Below the pieces are notes generated by a model. That model was given only the letters and a program-made list of their open reading frames with translations, was not told the origin of the DNA and searched no databases. Position numbers and translations under genes: made by a program. DNA of 64,000 bases, taken from assembly GCA_947568835.1 (NCBI GenBank), contig OX387608.1, positions 10,578,001-10,642,000 of the forward strand. Reading direction: 5' to 3'. The stretch comes from Protonemura montana (Eukaryota > Arthropoda > Insecta > Plecoptera > Nemouridae). Below, in pieces: positions 13,791-27,353 of this stretch (positions are counted from its first letter, which is position 1; every line of letters starts with the position of its first letter).

Positions 13791-14280
13791 GAGAGACGAA
13801 TTATTTGATTTCAATTTCGCGTAGTCGCCATGACCGTAACGCCCCCCTAACCCGCCACAACCACCGAGAATCTAATAGTAGAGTGCTGATTGCATGCTGA
13901 TTTCTGCAAAACTGCACTTTTAAGCAGTGCAGAAAACGATTTTTACAATTACAGTGCATGAATGGAATTGCATTTTTAAATTTGTTTCTTTAATTTCGTT
14001 GCTCATAGAGTTGGTAGCAATTGAAGAAACTATGTCATCAAAAATCGCAAAATGGAAAATTTTGTTACATATATGTATATCTGTATCGCTTAGGTATTTA
14101 ATTTCAGTCACTTTTTTGTTTTTTTTTGCATGATCTCATTAAATATTTTCGCATGTAAACTTCCTATAAGTGTACCATTATAGGCAAAACGAATACACCT
14201 TTTTTTTTTGTATGTGATCTACAAAATTTCATCCATTTTGATGGTAGCCATAGAGAAACCTGTCAAAGCCTTTTATAACA

Positions 14281-14580
14281 ATGGCATCGAAGACAATCTT
14301 GCTTTTGCGACAACGCCTCCATATTCATGAGCCATGTGCTGGTCCCTGTAAATCGAAGGGGGTGCACATATCTCTGAGAGTGGATGCTGCCGGACTGCAC
14401 GGACATAGGACCAACGTTACCGAACGCCTTCTCATGGATATGCTCTACCCGAGTTTATTTCTTCGCAACAACTCGACGATCGTAAATAACGCGCGGGAGT
14501 CGCGGGGCAATCACATCGGTAGAAACGTGCTATCTGCGTTGACCATTCGCTTCGCTGATAATGTACTGGGAAATTGCGTT
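14281..14580. other. GC-richer non-coding block
   Basis: An open frame of 123 codons crosses it, but it ends in a poly-Phe run made by a T tract and matches no family I know. The composition (CGCGGGAGTCGCGGGGCAAT) resembles the other candidate regulatory blocks. Confidence 0.25.
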
Positions 14581-15550
14581 AGTTTTCCCTGTTCCACACT
14601 TTTGAAAGAAAATCTTATGTTTTTTTTTTTTTTTGCTCTCCCGTTGTTATAGATGATTGGAGATTTTAACTATAAATTTAATTGTATTTTTTTCATCTAA
14701 TACAAACGCGACCTTTCTCTCTTTCGCCCCTTCTCTCTCTCTGTATCCAAATCGATATTTTCTTCCCCTCTAAGATAGTGATATTGAAAATGGTATGCGC
14801 AAATTTCAGACCAGCCTTTTGATCTTATAGTCGAATGATTTCTTCTTGCTAAAGCCAACCGAAAATCCCTGACATTATTCATGTTTTCCCAATCTAGTTT
14901 GAAACTCTTTAGTATTCCAAAAGGTACACGAAACAAATGTTACCTACATACGAACCATGTAGATAGATGCATTGATGTCCAGTCCATACCCATACCTTCC
15001 CAACAGACGTAGGTACGACATCTCGCTGCTGGGTTTTTTTTTTTACGTTTTCTGATCGCTTTTCTCGCTCCTTGGTAATAGGATCTAGCGCAGGGCGAAT
15101 ATATTTATAAGGCGCACGTTTTTCGGTGAAAAATAGAGCTAAGATAGCACTGCGAACTGAACGATTCTTACCATAGATGTGTACGACAATTTATACAAGA
15201 GTTTTGTAAGCTCTTTGAATAATGCCTTTGCCCATTTTACTTTTATCGACGACGGGACAATTTGAAATACTTATTCGTACTACTAGAAATATATCGTATC
15301 TAAGAATTCTATCGATTTTGTTCAATTCCTTTTCTATATAATCGCGTATACATATAATCGGACCACCCAATTATTTTCAATTGAATCCAACTATTGATTA
15401 CGCGATTGGCCACCTGAACAAAGGAATCTACTCGCGAATCAATTCATATTCTTCGTATAGCTTTTCGCTTTGTGGTTGCAGTGCGTGATGGCATAGAATA
15501 TTAACACAGAGCAAAATTCCCCTGCTGACATCATTTTACAAATGTAGACA

Positions 15551-15795
15551 CATTTGAAGCACCAAAAGTTACAGTGGAGCTGAGTAAATGGCTATCAGTG
15601 GAGGTGCCAAACGCATTTGAACCTCCAAAAGATACCCTGGAGCTGAGTAACTGGCAATCGGTGGAGGTGCCGGAAGCATTTGAAGTTTAACGCCTGTCAG
15701 TAAAAGCACTAACGCATTTTAAACTCCAAAAATAAATCCTAGCGCTGTGTAACTGGCCCTCGATGGAGGCTCTGGGTCAGACATTTCCAGCTTGT
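15551..15795. repeat. 63 bp minisatellite (~3.5 units)
   Basis: CATTTGAA starts at 15551, 15614 and 15677, a period of exactly 63 bp; a fourth diverged unit starts at ~15715 after a deletion and a fifth start is at ~15782. The shared motif is GGAGCTGAGTAA...TGGAGGTGCC. The first two units are in one open frame on the plus strand (FEAPKVTVELSKW / FEPPKDTLELSNW) before a stop. Confidence 0.75.
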
Positions 15796-16329
15796 AGTTT
15801 GAAATGCCAGGCCAATTGACATTCCACATTTCGAGTCTTTGGCATGAAGCATGCAGCGTTCGACCACTAAACTTCAATCGACTGATTGCTAGAACGGTTT
15901 AATGAATCAATCACGTGCAGAATCACATATCAGGATTTAATTGCACGGATCCGGTAAGCAATTCACTCCCCTCATCCCCCAAAAACAATCGATGCTTATC
16001 TATTCGAACTATTCCGAGTAAAACGGCGTGGACAAAGGATTACAATTTGCTTTGATCCGATTTGCAATAGAAACAGGGGAGTACAAAAACATTGTTGTGT
16101 TGAAGAGACGCAATCACCACTTACCATCGGGGGTAGAAAACTAACAAAACACCAGAGCGCACAGTTTAAGAAAAGATTCTGCGCATTTAATCATAAAATG
16201 AATAAAAATAACATTGTGTTTTATCGAAATAACAAGAATCAAAACATAGTTTTGTGAATTTGAGTCTAAATTCAGAATTTAAAATCAATCTAGATCGAAT
16301 CTTTGTAAAATCAGGGCATTCCGACAAGA

Positions 16330-16600
16330 AATAGAGGATGCTACTGGGTGAAGTCATCGTCGTTCGAGTGTTAAAAAATCTGATTTCGTTATTTCTCGCA
16401 GATTACTTGCATTTGAGATCGATTTAGGCTCAATTAATCTGTATTAATACTAAATCTGAACTGTTGATATACTTTCATCGATACAATCATTGTAGAAGTT
16501 TGTTAAAAATGAAAAATTACAAGCGCCATCGGGTGGCACCTACCATCATCACGTTTAGCCGGCTCGTTTGCTCATCATAACGCTGGCCCTCTGACTCTAC
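16330..16600 (+). repeat. Unclassified ~270 bp repeat, copy A
   Basis: It shares GGATGCTACTGGGTG, TTATTTCTCGCAGATTACTT and GCGCCATCGGGTGGCACCTA with three other copies. No coding potential, tRNA-like or 5S-like head was recognised. Confidence 0.7.
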
Positions 16601-17084
16601 CTATAAACTCAATGGTGTTACGTTGAACTGACTCTTTTAAGGTATATCTAACTGTACTTTTGTTGTTTAGTAACAGGGCTAAGGGTAGGGGATGCACCGA
16701 TCCCACTTATCGCTATCAAGTTTACCATCCCTTCTCGGCATCCAACGGAAATATAGGGAAATGAATTTAGTTTGTCTATATTTGATTAGTTGAGATTGAT
16801 GTGAAGTGAAGTGGCGAATGCGGGAATCGAGTGTTCGATCGCGTTCCACTCGACTGGTCAGCAATTCAGTAGAAGACAGCTCGTTAGGGTACGTAGAAAC
16901 TCTGATCATCAAAGCGACAATGCAACTTTGTGCATAACTATTTAGAAATTGTTGATACGTGTATCAGCGAACTTTACAAGCGTTCAATCGTGTGGATAGG
17001 TAACATCACGGGTGGAACTTTGAAAATGGGATGATTTTGATTAAAAAAAAGTATGATTTTTCAGTTTTTCGTCCATAACTCCAA

Positions 17085-17245
17085 TTTTAGATTAAGAAAA
17101 AATAATGTTCAGAAAAAAAATAGTGTACCTACTCTAATTTTCGTTGCCAATTTTGAAAACAAACAGACTTTCAAGCAACTGATATTCAATGTTAGATTCA
17201 ACTTTTGGTAGCTATAGAGATGCTGAGATCGCCTGACAGAGCTTC
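17085..17245 (+). repeat. Short dispersed repeat, copy 1
   Basis: TCGTTGCCAATTTTGAAAAC ... AGATTCAACTTTTGGTAGCT matches the 45.5 kb stretch at the same spacing. Family unknown. Confidence 0.45.
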
Positions 17246-17454
17246 TAAAAATTACATTCTTATCTTACCTTTCTACCCACTGTATTAAGAGGAGACAAAT
17301 TCGAAGGATCAAAACAACAACCTTACGCGCGGTTTTTTCACAATTACCTTTTAAATAGAAAAGTACCGTACAACCAAAGCGCTAATGTTAAACTGTCTTC
17401 GTGGAAAATGGCCGCCAAATGACTACTTTACCGACAAAAACGCATGATGTTTCT

Positions 17455-17715
17455 AAGTAGAGTCACCGTTGGGTTTGAGTGTAAAGAAATTTAACTTTGT
17501 AATTTCTCACAAATTACTCGAACGCTCAATTAATCTTCACTAATGATAATCTTATCGATTGACATACATGTATCGATGTTTTGAGCCTCAATTATCTGAT
17601 TGTAAATATTTGTTCAAAAAGACGGCCGCAAGCGCCATCGGGTGGCAGCTACAGTTACCACGTGTTGCCGGCCTCGTTTGCTCAACAGAAAGTTTATCAT
17701 TAACGCTGGACCTCC
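17455..17715 (+). repeat. Unclassified ~270 bp repeat, copy B
   Basis: AGAGTCACCGTTGGGTTTGA, TAATTTCTCACAAATTACTC, GCGCCATCGGGTGGCAGCTA and CACGTGTTGCCGG. Lies about 850 bp after copy A in the same orientation. Confidence 0.7.
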
Positions 17716-18670
17716 GACTACACCTAAAAATAGATCTGCTTTTACTATCACTATTCGTAAATTAATTAAAAATTTGCCTGTCAGTGAGATTATATAGATC
17801 TTGGTGATCTTCTTTGATATGTTTTTTAGTTTTCTTGACAATACTGGACTTCGTGGCAAGTTAGTTTTACATTGAGTTTTACGCTGAAGAGAAAAAAATA
17901 CGTTAAAAACCACACGAGAGTGACTTTAAAAGTGTGTTGTTGACCAAAAGTTGTGTGTTCATACCGGTTTCTGGCCGTTTCTCGAGTTACGTGTGGTCCA
18001 CGGTACGTGGATGATGTTTTTATATCTCACAGTTTTAAAACGCAATTTAGACCTTAGCTTCTCTACGATTTCAGCCCCGACCTAATCGTATTTAGATCAC
18101 CACGTTATGAATTTATAAACGTTAGAGAACAACAAAGTTTGATGGATGCGTTCTTCACAGAATATAACTCAAAGTTGTGCTTAATGTGCGCATGTCGGGT
18201 TTTTTTTTATGGTAAGCAAATTCGTATGGCTGATTTGTCACGTTTTGGACTCTATATAGGAGATCGTTTTGAATTTAATTGCTCGATCATTCTTCTGTTC
18301 GTAAACTCACCCCTCGTTGGGTGGGAAGGGGTTGGGCGGCAACTAGCCCTGACATGCTTTGTGGTCGGAAACTCCTCACGGGTGATGATACTGTCTGGCA
18401 TCACCCCTTTACACGTTGACGTCTCTTTACGTGCTCGACACCTCCGAGCGGTTATGGTGGCATTACATATCCAAGCCGGATGGATAGAAAATAAATATGC
18501 AAAAGTTTCACCAAAAAGTCAAGTAAAATAGTTAACATCATTAAAATCAATTAAATAATTTTCAAGATTCGATTCTAATGAAATAATATTTGTAGCTAGG
18601 CTTTGTGAGATTTTGCAATATTGTGAGCAATTAAAAACGAAATGGCACAACATTTTTCAAACTATTCAAG

Positions 18671-18778
18671 GTTCGAGTCCCCGTTTGGGTATCAATTTTT
18701 GAGACGGTAGTAGTGTTCCTAATAATAAAATACCTCGCGCATTGCAAGCTTTTGCAATTTAATTAAGATTTCACATGC
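18671..18778 (+). mobile_element. tRNA-derived SINE, 3' part
   Basis: It begins at the B-box GGTTCGAGTCCCCGTTTGGG and continues through CAATTTTTGAGACGGTAG and CCTAATAATAAAATACC to TGCAATTTAA. Same family as the 53.9 kb and 62.9 kb copies; the A-box half is missing or decayed. Confidence 0.7.
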
Positions 18779-19119
18779 TTATCCTTGTTTTACTAAAAAA
18801 AAAAACTCAAAAAACTGTCACTTACAACTTCGTCTCCGATTTTCTGAGAAAGAAAACCCATCACAAATACCTAACGACAGCAAGCCATCACCAAAAATAA
18901 ACTAATTATTTCACACCAAAAAGAAAACGATCACCCAAAATATTTTTTCAACATCCATATCGAATCAAACGAGAAATCATGACGATCACGTTACACCAAA
19001 CGACCTCTAACCCCCCCAACCCCTTTCTACAACACACATTCGCGGGAAAACCGATTTTGCCATCAACTTTTTACGAAATTTACATTCATCACCAGCCATT
19101 GTCAACGCGTTCGAAAAAT

Positions 19120-19300
19120 CCATATCGCTAATGGCACAGATGAACATGTCCTCATGGCAATTGCGTAATGGATCTTGACGCTCACATGTCCTCTATCCTT
19201 GTTGCACAATTCCATTGATCAAAGATTGATTAAGGATATATTGACCGATGGCTCTAATGATTAATGAGCGGCCATCGAGTAGAGCTGGAGACGAGAGTCT
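19120..19300. promoter_or_regulatory. Candidate regulatory block with a TCF-like site
   Basis: GATCAAAGATTGATTAAGG contains a TCF/LEF-type core (ATCAAAG) next to homeodomain-like GATTA words, then CTAATGATTAATGAGCGGCC. Confidence 0.25.
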
Positions 19301-21789
19301 TCACAGTCGCAATACGGCATTCAAGCTTAGCCCATGCTTATTACGGAAAAGTTTTTTTTTCTGTTTTATTATACGGGAATCTCACTCGGCTATAATCGTA
19401 AGAAATGGTTTGTGTTTGCGAGAGGGACTTGGGGGTTTGGTTGGGTTTTGGGGTGCGCTAAGAAAAGCAATGACCAGCCGCATTGCCAAAAACGCACTTG
19501 AGTTTAGAATGTGGCTAGAGTTTTCCTCTATGCTTTGAATCTAAGGGAAACTACCATAAAATGCGTGTGTTTTCATTTCATTACTTAATACAATTTTACT
19601 GATGTGGTCTTTTGCTTTAGCAGAATATTAATTATTTCTGGTTAATTAATGTAAAATATCTATACGAGCAATTATTCTGCACGTAGAAATACTTCGATTA
19701 TTATGCTTCAACATCAAATTTCACTGGAAAATGTATCTCTGAACCGAACTATTTCCCAGCATTCAAAAGAAAACGTATATGTAGCAATTATAACGTTTCT
19801 TTTGAACTGCACTTAAATATAATGACGTACTTTGAAAGCCTATATATTATAGCTGTTATACTCTCCGTCATATAGACTTATTTTTCGAAAATAGCAAGAC
19901 TCACTTTAAACAGCCAGTTATGTATACCGTTTTCTGCATCTCTACACTTTTCCATCGCGCAAGTTTAAAAAAGAAAATGCTGATTTTCCTGGCGGCTCGC
20001 GCGCCCCGTACGATGCGTTAGGCAGTATGTAATTTCCTTGACACGTATACGTTGGGAAAGCGAGCGAAACCGGGAACCTACTACGAGCCGATACGAGAGG
20101 AACAGAGACGACGAGAGAGTAGATTTTTTTAAGGGATGAAGTTGACCCCCAAAAGCACACGTCGCGAAACGTTCTCTCCCTTCGTCCTCCCCCTACCCCC
20201 CAACTTTCTCTCTCCATCCATATATACTACACGTTTCGTTTTTTTTCTCTTTCTCTATCTCTCATCTAGCTGCTGTACTCCAAACCTTGCAGGAACCATT
20301 TAGTCGTGAGCGCCTACCCAGCCTCCCTCCCCCCTTGCCCCACCCACCCACCCTCGTATCCCACCCCATTCCTCCCTTATATAATAATCGTTGAGATGGG
20401 AGCAAAATTCCCTGCTATTTCAACCCCTCCCAACCCGCTCTCCTTGCCACCCCCTACTTCATCTTACCTCGGGCATATATGCGAGGCTCGCTTAAAAAAA
20501 TATGGCACACTCATCAGAGTTGAAATTAGTGGACTTGCAGGTGGCTTTTCAAAGATCACATTGACTTACATAGCTTCTGCTAGTGCGAATCAGTAACGTT
20601 TGAAAAGTGCTATTTAAATAATTTCATGGAACTAAACGTATCTTTTGAAGAAATGTACAACTATTGGGTTGCCCATGGAATTGAGAGACCTTGCCAAACC
20701 CGTAGAAAATTTCAGTTTATCTCCATGTGTGTCAGAATGAAAGGATGCGATTCTAAAAAATAAACTGAAAAAAACGAAGGTATACCTAACCAACTAAAAT
20801 AAACACTTTAAATGATAAAGTCTGTATCAAATGCATAGTTTTCCCAATGTATTTTCCACAAGCTAACCATGTGTTTTTCCTCTCCCCGGATATGAAGGCT
20901 GCAGCTTCTTCTAATCGCCTTAGCGGTAGCAACTGCCTTCTACGAAACACCAGCGTCTTTATGGACACGTATCAAGATAGCATTGACGCAATTTCCTGCC
21001 CGCTTTTCTTTGCGGCCCACACACACTCGTGGCATTGTACGGTGATGTGTCGCGCGTCAACAGGCTTTTCCGCCTCACCAGCTTTGCTAGGTTTCAGAAA
21101 TAATGCCGCGGGATTGGTAAGCCCCAATTAAAAAAATCATCGTTGCATTGCTGTTTGGTGTTTCACTATATTGGGCATTTTTATTGGTGTAAAGTTGTCT
21201 GTAATGTCAATCAATTGAGATCAATAACGGTCAGTTTTACTATTTTCAGCTCAATTAATTTGCTTATAAGCAGCCGAAAGTTAAAGTACCTGACAGCTGT
21301 GACCAGCTTTAACCCGCAGTTATTTTTTAGCCGGAACGTATACAACTAAGTCTACCTCAGTCTAAAAGCGAAAAACAAAGCAGAAAATGTGTGCCAAAAA
21401 TGTAATTTATATTTAAAATTTTGAGTTGAATATCGAGTTTCTCATGCGTTTAATTCTACGGCGTCTCTGTAATTATCTCTGATGTTGTTATGTAACCAAT
21501 AGACTATATACAGGCCAGTTAAAAATATATCTGACAATTAAAGACTCATTTACCTGGTCATAGCCATTCAAATTCTTCAAAATTCTTCTTAACTGCACTT
21601 TGTTTTGCTATCCAGACATTGTAATACTGGACCTCGTGAGAAATCCACGACGTCGAAGTATTTTTCTTGCCACTTATGTTGTCTCCTCACCGCAAACAAA
21701 CAAAAAAACAAGAAAAACATCTGAAAGTTTTCTCAGAATCCACCTAATAACGGTAAATTTTAATTTTCCTTGTGTGTACATGTCCCTTC

Positions 21790-21811
21790 ATATATATATA
21801 TATATATATAT
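21790..21811. repeat. (TA)n microsatellite
   Basis: About 11 TA units at the left edge of a GC-richer stretch. Confidence 0.95.
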
Positions 21812-22658
21812 CGTGGCGCGGCTGGCCTTAGTTAGCCCACACGGTGGCTCAACTCTCCTTAAGGGGGTGGTTTAGGGGTAGGGGTGTGCCGGACCCAGTG
21901 GCATGGGCTAAGGGGGTGAAACTAAAGCAAGCATTTTTATGGGGCTTTTTGTTCTTTGCACGCTGGGATGAAGTAGCCTCGGTCTCGACATCGCGCGAGA
22001 GACGTTGCCCGGGGGTTGGGGGGGAGTTTTGGGGTCGGCGTATCCTGCAAGCCTTAACTACTGGACTAGGGGTAAAAAAAAATATTGTGACTCAGGCATG
22101 GCACTATATGGTATGTGATCTTTTGGCTAAATAGCTTCACGGTGGCACATAAAACTTATGGATTCTTGTATACATATGAATCGTGCGGGGTGTACGCATC
22201 TAGTAGAGGGTGTCGCGAAATTTCTCTACACCATTTTTTGTCGGCATTTTTTTCCTCTGGATTTTTCTTGTTGTTGTGTGTTTTTCTTTGTATGAATCTG
22301 ATTTCTTTTTGGTTTTTTTTTTTTTGTTACGCTTCTACCGATGTTTTGGATGGACGTCAGCAATGAAAACTTAACCCATAAGAAATGTAATGCAGGGAAG
22401 AGATATCTTTGCAGAAGACAAATTTTCCCATTAATAATTCCAGTAATAAACGATCAACCAGACGCCGTCGCAAGAAAACGGTTTCATCGACAAAACTTAG
22501 CCCCGTTTGACTCTTCATAATCACAAATTTTCCTTTAACAATGTTTTCTATATTCTGCACTTGAACTGTTTCTGTTGTTTGTCAGGGTGTTGTACACCCT
22601 GACGATGCAGCTTCCCATGCCCCAAGATTGTCACGAGGTTTCTTTATGTTTGCTGCCG

Positions 22659-22724
22659 CCCCCCCCCCCCCCCATCCTGTTCGGCACCCACCCTCGAGGT
22701 CGGGGTTGCCCCCCCCCCCCCCCC
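22659..22724. repeat. Paired poly-C runs
   Basis: Two runs of 15-16 C separated by ~35 bp. The minus strand is therefore G-run DNA that could form G-quadruplex structure. Confidence 0.9.
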
Positions 22725-23239
22725 TGTAATAATCCGACCACACCTGTGACTGCCCTTAATGCATCTCATCCTGTAAGTCTAAGAGCTCGTTAAATTGCAT
22801 CCCTTGCTCTCAAAGAAGTAAGACAGTGTCGTTAAAATATTCGAATTATAAAACTTTTCTTTCTGCCTCGCCTTTTTTTTTCTTCGCTATTTTCTTCGAA
22901 AATTAACTTTTGAAATTTATTTTCAGCAAAATAACTCTTTTCAGAGTTCGTGTGTGCTTTTTTTCTTATTCATTATTTCGAAATCTTAAGAAATCTTATA
23001 TTTTCGTGGCACTTTCGTTCGTTTTAATGCCAGGCTTTCTTTCATTTTTTTTTGTATAAGTGTAATATTTATTTCCGCTTCACTATTAAAAACAAGAGAG
23101 TTTTCTTTATATTTATGTTAAATTTAAACTCACGTCCTTCCGGTTTCACCAGCCACTAACCACTCATTAGCTGAACCGACAAAGAAAAGTTCTAGTTACT
23201 TTGTTACTAGAGTCTAGTGACTTTGTAACTATCTTTATA

Positions 23240-23375
23240 ACTTTAAGATGATCAGCCAATCAATCATAGATGATGTTTTCAGATTTTCATGAGAATTTTT
23301 ATCATGATAAAAACTACTTTACCCCCAAATTTATGGGAGTTTGGCTTACATGCTGACCTGTGGATCAGGCCTATA
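23240..23375. mobile_element. MITE-like element, truncated copy
   Basis: GATCAGCCAATCAATCATAG, then AGATTTTCATGAG and CTTTACCCCCAAATTTATGG match the same interior. It ends near TGTGGATCAGGCC. The left end is lost. Confidence 0.45.
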
Positions 23376-24069
23376 AATCACATTTCCTTGGAAAAATCAC
23401 AATTCTGAGGTTTCAGTTTCCAGTTGCCACCCAGCCGACATAGTTATAGACAGCACTAGGTACACAAATAACGATGAAGTGCATTTTAAAATTACCCCAA
23501 CTATGCTATTTAAAATTACATGATTCTATATTGCAAGAAAATCACACCGATGAAGGAAAATCTGTGGAAATGTACATTTTTCTCATCAAAGAGTAGCACA
23601 ATTAGGTGGAAACCAACGGCCAGGGAAAGCATTCTGAGTGCCTGCAGTCTGCATATAAAAGAAAATTAGCTTCAGTCCTGTTAGCGTCCCTTCTCCGTTC
23701 ACCCAAGTGTTGTTCCGAATTTCCAACAACCCTCTGTGCGGCTCTGTAGCGCGGGTTGCGTTTATGCCCTGTCTTGAGGTTTATTAAGGCATTTTGCTGT
23801 CGAGAACAGCTGTCGTGTATACCAGAACCATCTTGTCACGTGGAATATAACATAATAGTACATTCAGAACAGAAATATGGAATCTCACGTCGGATCAGAT
23901 ATATGAAATACTTTTTTTTGTTGTTGTTGTTGCTGACGACAGGGATCTTTCATTCTTGTTTAGGTCTAGTTGTTTAACGACTGAATCAAGAATCTCTCCT
24001 CGTTACACAGGCACTAAGGTGTATTATTTATTTATGTAAAATGCCCTTTAAAGCACGAGTTTAAGATAA

Positions 24070-24258
24070 AAAAACGGGTTTAAAATTTAATGAACTCTCA
24101 GGGCAGGGTTTAAGTTTAACCTTGGAGTTTAATTCTCTGATCAGCCAATCACAGACGGTGTTTCTAGATTTTCAGGTGTTGTTACCATGGTGATAAACAC
24201 TTTACCCTCAGATGTATGGGGCTAAAGCTTATACTCTGCTCTATGGATCCTGAATCGG
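24070..24258. mobile_element. MITE-like element, related copy
   Basis: The interior TCAGCCAATCACAGACGGTG and CACTTTACCCTCAGATGTAT matches the 31.4 kb element, and it ends TATGGATCCTGAATCGG. The left end is not sharply defined. Confidence 0.5.
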
Positions 24259-24999
24259 CGTTATTTTTCTTAAATATTTTTCTTAATTAGTTATTGGCTT
24301 CCCAGTGTTGTTCAAACGAAGTAGAATTGTAAGTGCTTTGACAGCTAATTTTCTGTTATTAATTATTAATATATAGATTTTTAAGATTCTGTGAAAGACC
24401 ATTTCTTTCTCTAAAGTGAACCTGCGCCCGCTCGTTAAAAAAAACTCGGCTCCTCCACTTAACTTACCATAAAAAAACCATGTCCAAATGTTGTTTTTTA
24501 ACGTGATTAATGGCGTCTTTACACTTGTTTTGCATCTCACTATACACGAAAAAAATCGAGCGTAATAAGATTTCAATTTTTTAAGAAATAGAATTTCGAC
24601 AGCATGATACAAGAAAAATAAATAAATAAAATTTCCCAAATTTGCTTCGCAATGGCATCGCGCACATGCCAGACGTCGCGGCGGCATCGCAAGTTTTATT
24701 GAATTTCCATGGAGTCTGTCTCCATCTATTGAGAATTTCAAAAACCAGTCTCGGAAACATCGGGGACCGCACACCCTCGGTTTCTAAAAAAAAAAAAACT
24801 AGACTTCCCGACACAACACAAGAAGATGCTCAAATCACAAAACACATTTTCGTTTTTCTCTGTTCAAAACGTAAAACACACAACTGCCACTGAGCTCAAT
24901 TCATTTTCGTATCGCTGAATGCATTCAATTCAGTCCTATCTAAACTCAGTTTATATATATGTAGACAAAAACCACACCAGTAGCAAGTCTAAGCAATAA

Positions 25000-25265
25000 C
25001 ATAGCTTTCCAAGGACTGAAACTGGGTGCAATTCTCCCAGCCAAGGTACCAATTTGATGAGAGGAAATTGCATTTGTTTCGATCTGGAGACGTGATGGAA
25101 GCTGTGGGTACCTATTCCTTGACTTTATATCGACTCCTATTTGCGTTCCAGTGAACGCTGTGATTCAGGTAAATTTCTGGACGCTTGACACGTGTACGTC
25201 GTCTGTAACATCGGTTGGAAACAGGTGCATGGAAAGCTGAATTGATTAATTAAGTTCGACTTTCG
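25000..25265. promoter_or_regulatory. Weak candidate regulatory block
   Basis: Repeat-free high-complexity sequence between AT-rich flanks, with GTGAACGCTGTGATTCAGG and GAATTGATTAATTAAG. Weak evidence. Confidence 0.2.
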
Positions 25266-25924
25266 TGCGGAGGTGATTTTTCTGTGTGTGTTTTCTTTGG
25301 TGTTTGTTTTGAAATCGTGTATTGTCCGCGGACACTTGGTCTGAGGACCTCTTTTAAGAAAGAACGTACAATTTTCTTTGTATCAGTAAGTAATGCACGC
25401 TTTACTTAAATTTATAGTGAAGTAAATGACTAAAAAAAAACGTTTTCTATGTACTTCGCCAAGAAACAAACATAAAATAAATAAATAATTTCTGTCGAAT
25501 TCTTCTGTGGATTTAGATTTACAAAATCATACTTACAATTACTTATTTAATGATGGCGGTGTTTTTACCATTACTTTGGTAGTACATTCGAAGTATTATC
25601 ATACAGTCTAGCCCATAAGAGAACATACCATTCCAAAACTATCGCTTTGTTTTTGTTTCCACTTGGTTTTATAGCAAAAATGTATGTAGAGGGCTTTGAT
25701 TTGGTATCTTCTTTCACTGAATAGACTGTAATCTGAAGGTAACCTTTGTTACAAGTTAAAGTTTGCTCAATTATTCCAATTTTTGATTCTGAATACTAGA
25801 AATTGACACAGAATTTGACTGTCAGACAAACACATACCAACTAAATAATGTCTTTGATTCGGCTAGAAGTACAGAAGAACCAATGCCGACATATAGCCAA
25901 AAAAAAAAACGTTTTTAAAATGTT

Positions 25925-26170
25925 TAATTGCTCGCTCGCGTGATTAGACGCATAATTGCTGCAAATTGCGCCCCTCTCTCGGCATGTGTGATCCGTATGG
26001 GGGCGGACGCGTGAAGAGGGGATGCAATCCAACGAATGGTGGGGGGGGGGGGGGGGGGTGGGCACGGGGGGTTGGGAGGCTGTGGCTGGACCGGCGCTAG
26101 CTGCGCCTCAGATCGACGCCCAGCGTCGCGACGCAAGCAAAAGCGACGCCATATTGTCGTTGGCGGCCGA
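25925..26170. promoter_or_regulatory. CpG-rich block with a poly-G run
   Basis: GC- and CpG-rich (GGCGGACGCGTGAAGAGG, GACGCCCAGCGTCGCGACGC) around an 18-G run. No gene start was recognised beside it. Confidence 0.3.
26041..26058. repeat. Poly-G run
   Basis: A run of 18 G inside a GC-rich block that extends to ~26170. Confidence 0.9.
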
Positions 26171-27353
26171 GCAAGAAATGCACGCACCTACCACCCTCGT
26201 TCTAAATAATTATCTCGTAAATTTACATTAGCTTTTAATATTTTCGATTTTTTTTTTTTTTTTTTTTGTAATCTCTTAACATTTTTCTTGCTGTGGATTG
26301 ATTTTTAAATGGGTGATAAATTTTGAATCGCTTTTTTTAACTGTGTTATCAGAAGCGAGGGTTTTTGTAAGGCTCGGCATTCATGAAAGAAACATAGCTG
26401 TATGATTTGCATAATATTTAATATCGTAAATTCAAGACCGCTTCTTGATAGTTTTCTCTGCTTTTCCCGGCTAATGCGCATGCTTCGGTTTCTCTCCCTG
26501 CTTTGCGCCATCGGCTTATCTCTTTAATTATTTCACGTATAAGAAAATCCACCTAATCTCATAAAAGAATAATAAAGTTTTTAATTAAATAATTACATTT
26601 TCGCGAAAAATACCGCGTAGTTTTTACCGGAAAACTCATTACCAATGTCGGGAAAATCTTTGTGAAAAGAAAAGGAAAATTGCCAGTTTCTTATCATGTA
26701 ATTAATGAGTTTTAGATGAGACGTTTTTATAACTCCTTTAAGACAAAGAGAACAAATAAACTGAATTAAGTAAAGGAGGAGAGGCATGGTCCGCAGAGAG
26801 AGAGATAGAAGAAAAAAAATAGTCCTATAACTTCGGGGGTATAATTACCAGAGTGAGAAGGAACTTGTGATGAAAGAAATTAACTTGATGATTAAAGTAG
26901 TCTGGATTAAGATTAATGGACCTAATTCAAACTGCGGGGAGGTTTAATTGGATCTTAATGATATATTCGCTTTACAGAATTTGAATAAAAATCTCGTAAA
27001 GAAAAACCGTGATTAAAAAAAAAAAAATTGGCCCGTATTTTTTTCGATCCTCTTGAGATTTTCGCCGACTTGCATTCGATTATTGTCTGATAAAGTTGAT
27101 CGACGTCGTTGACGAGTTTCACTTGCGTAATTAGTAAGAAAACAAAAGTTCCAGATCATGTTCTTCAACAACGATTCGCACTTCAATCACTTTTTTAACA
27201 ATTTGAACCCGCGGTCTTCGTTCTGCACTCGTTTCCGCTTTTGACTCGATCAAAATCAAATAAAATCAATAATCTTTTATAAGCAAACTTTACCTTCGAG
27301 TAAATCATTTTCCAGTAATTGATAAAAATAAACGGTCTATTTTCACTATAAAA

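Larger units (their letters stand above)
17716..23239. other. Gene-free stretch
   Basis: Holds one tRNA-SINE fragment, the 19.1 kb candidate block, pyrimidine-rich DNA at ~20160-20460, a (TA)n run and the poly-C pair. Short open frames show no family resemblance, codon signal or splice context. Confidence 0.5.

Noticed and set aside
14281..14652. 123-codon open frame
   Set aside because: Ends in a poly-Phe string from a T tract and no known family; kept only as a GC-richer block.
24283..24774. 163-codon minus-strand open frame
   Set aside because: Poly-Lys/Phe composition from AT-rich DNA, no recognisable domain, no splice or promoter context.
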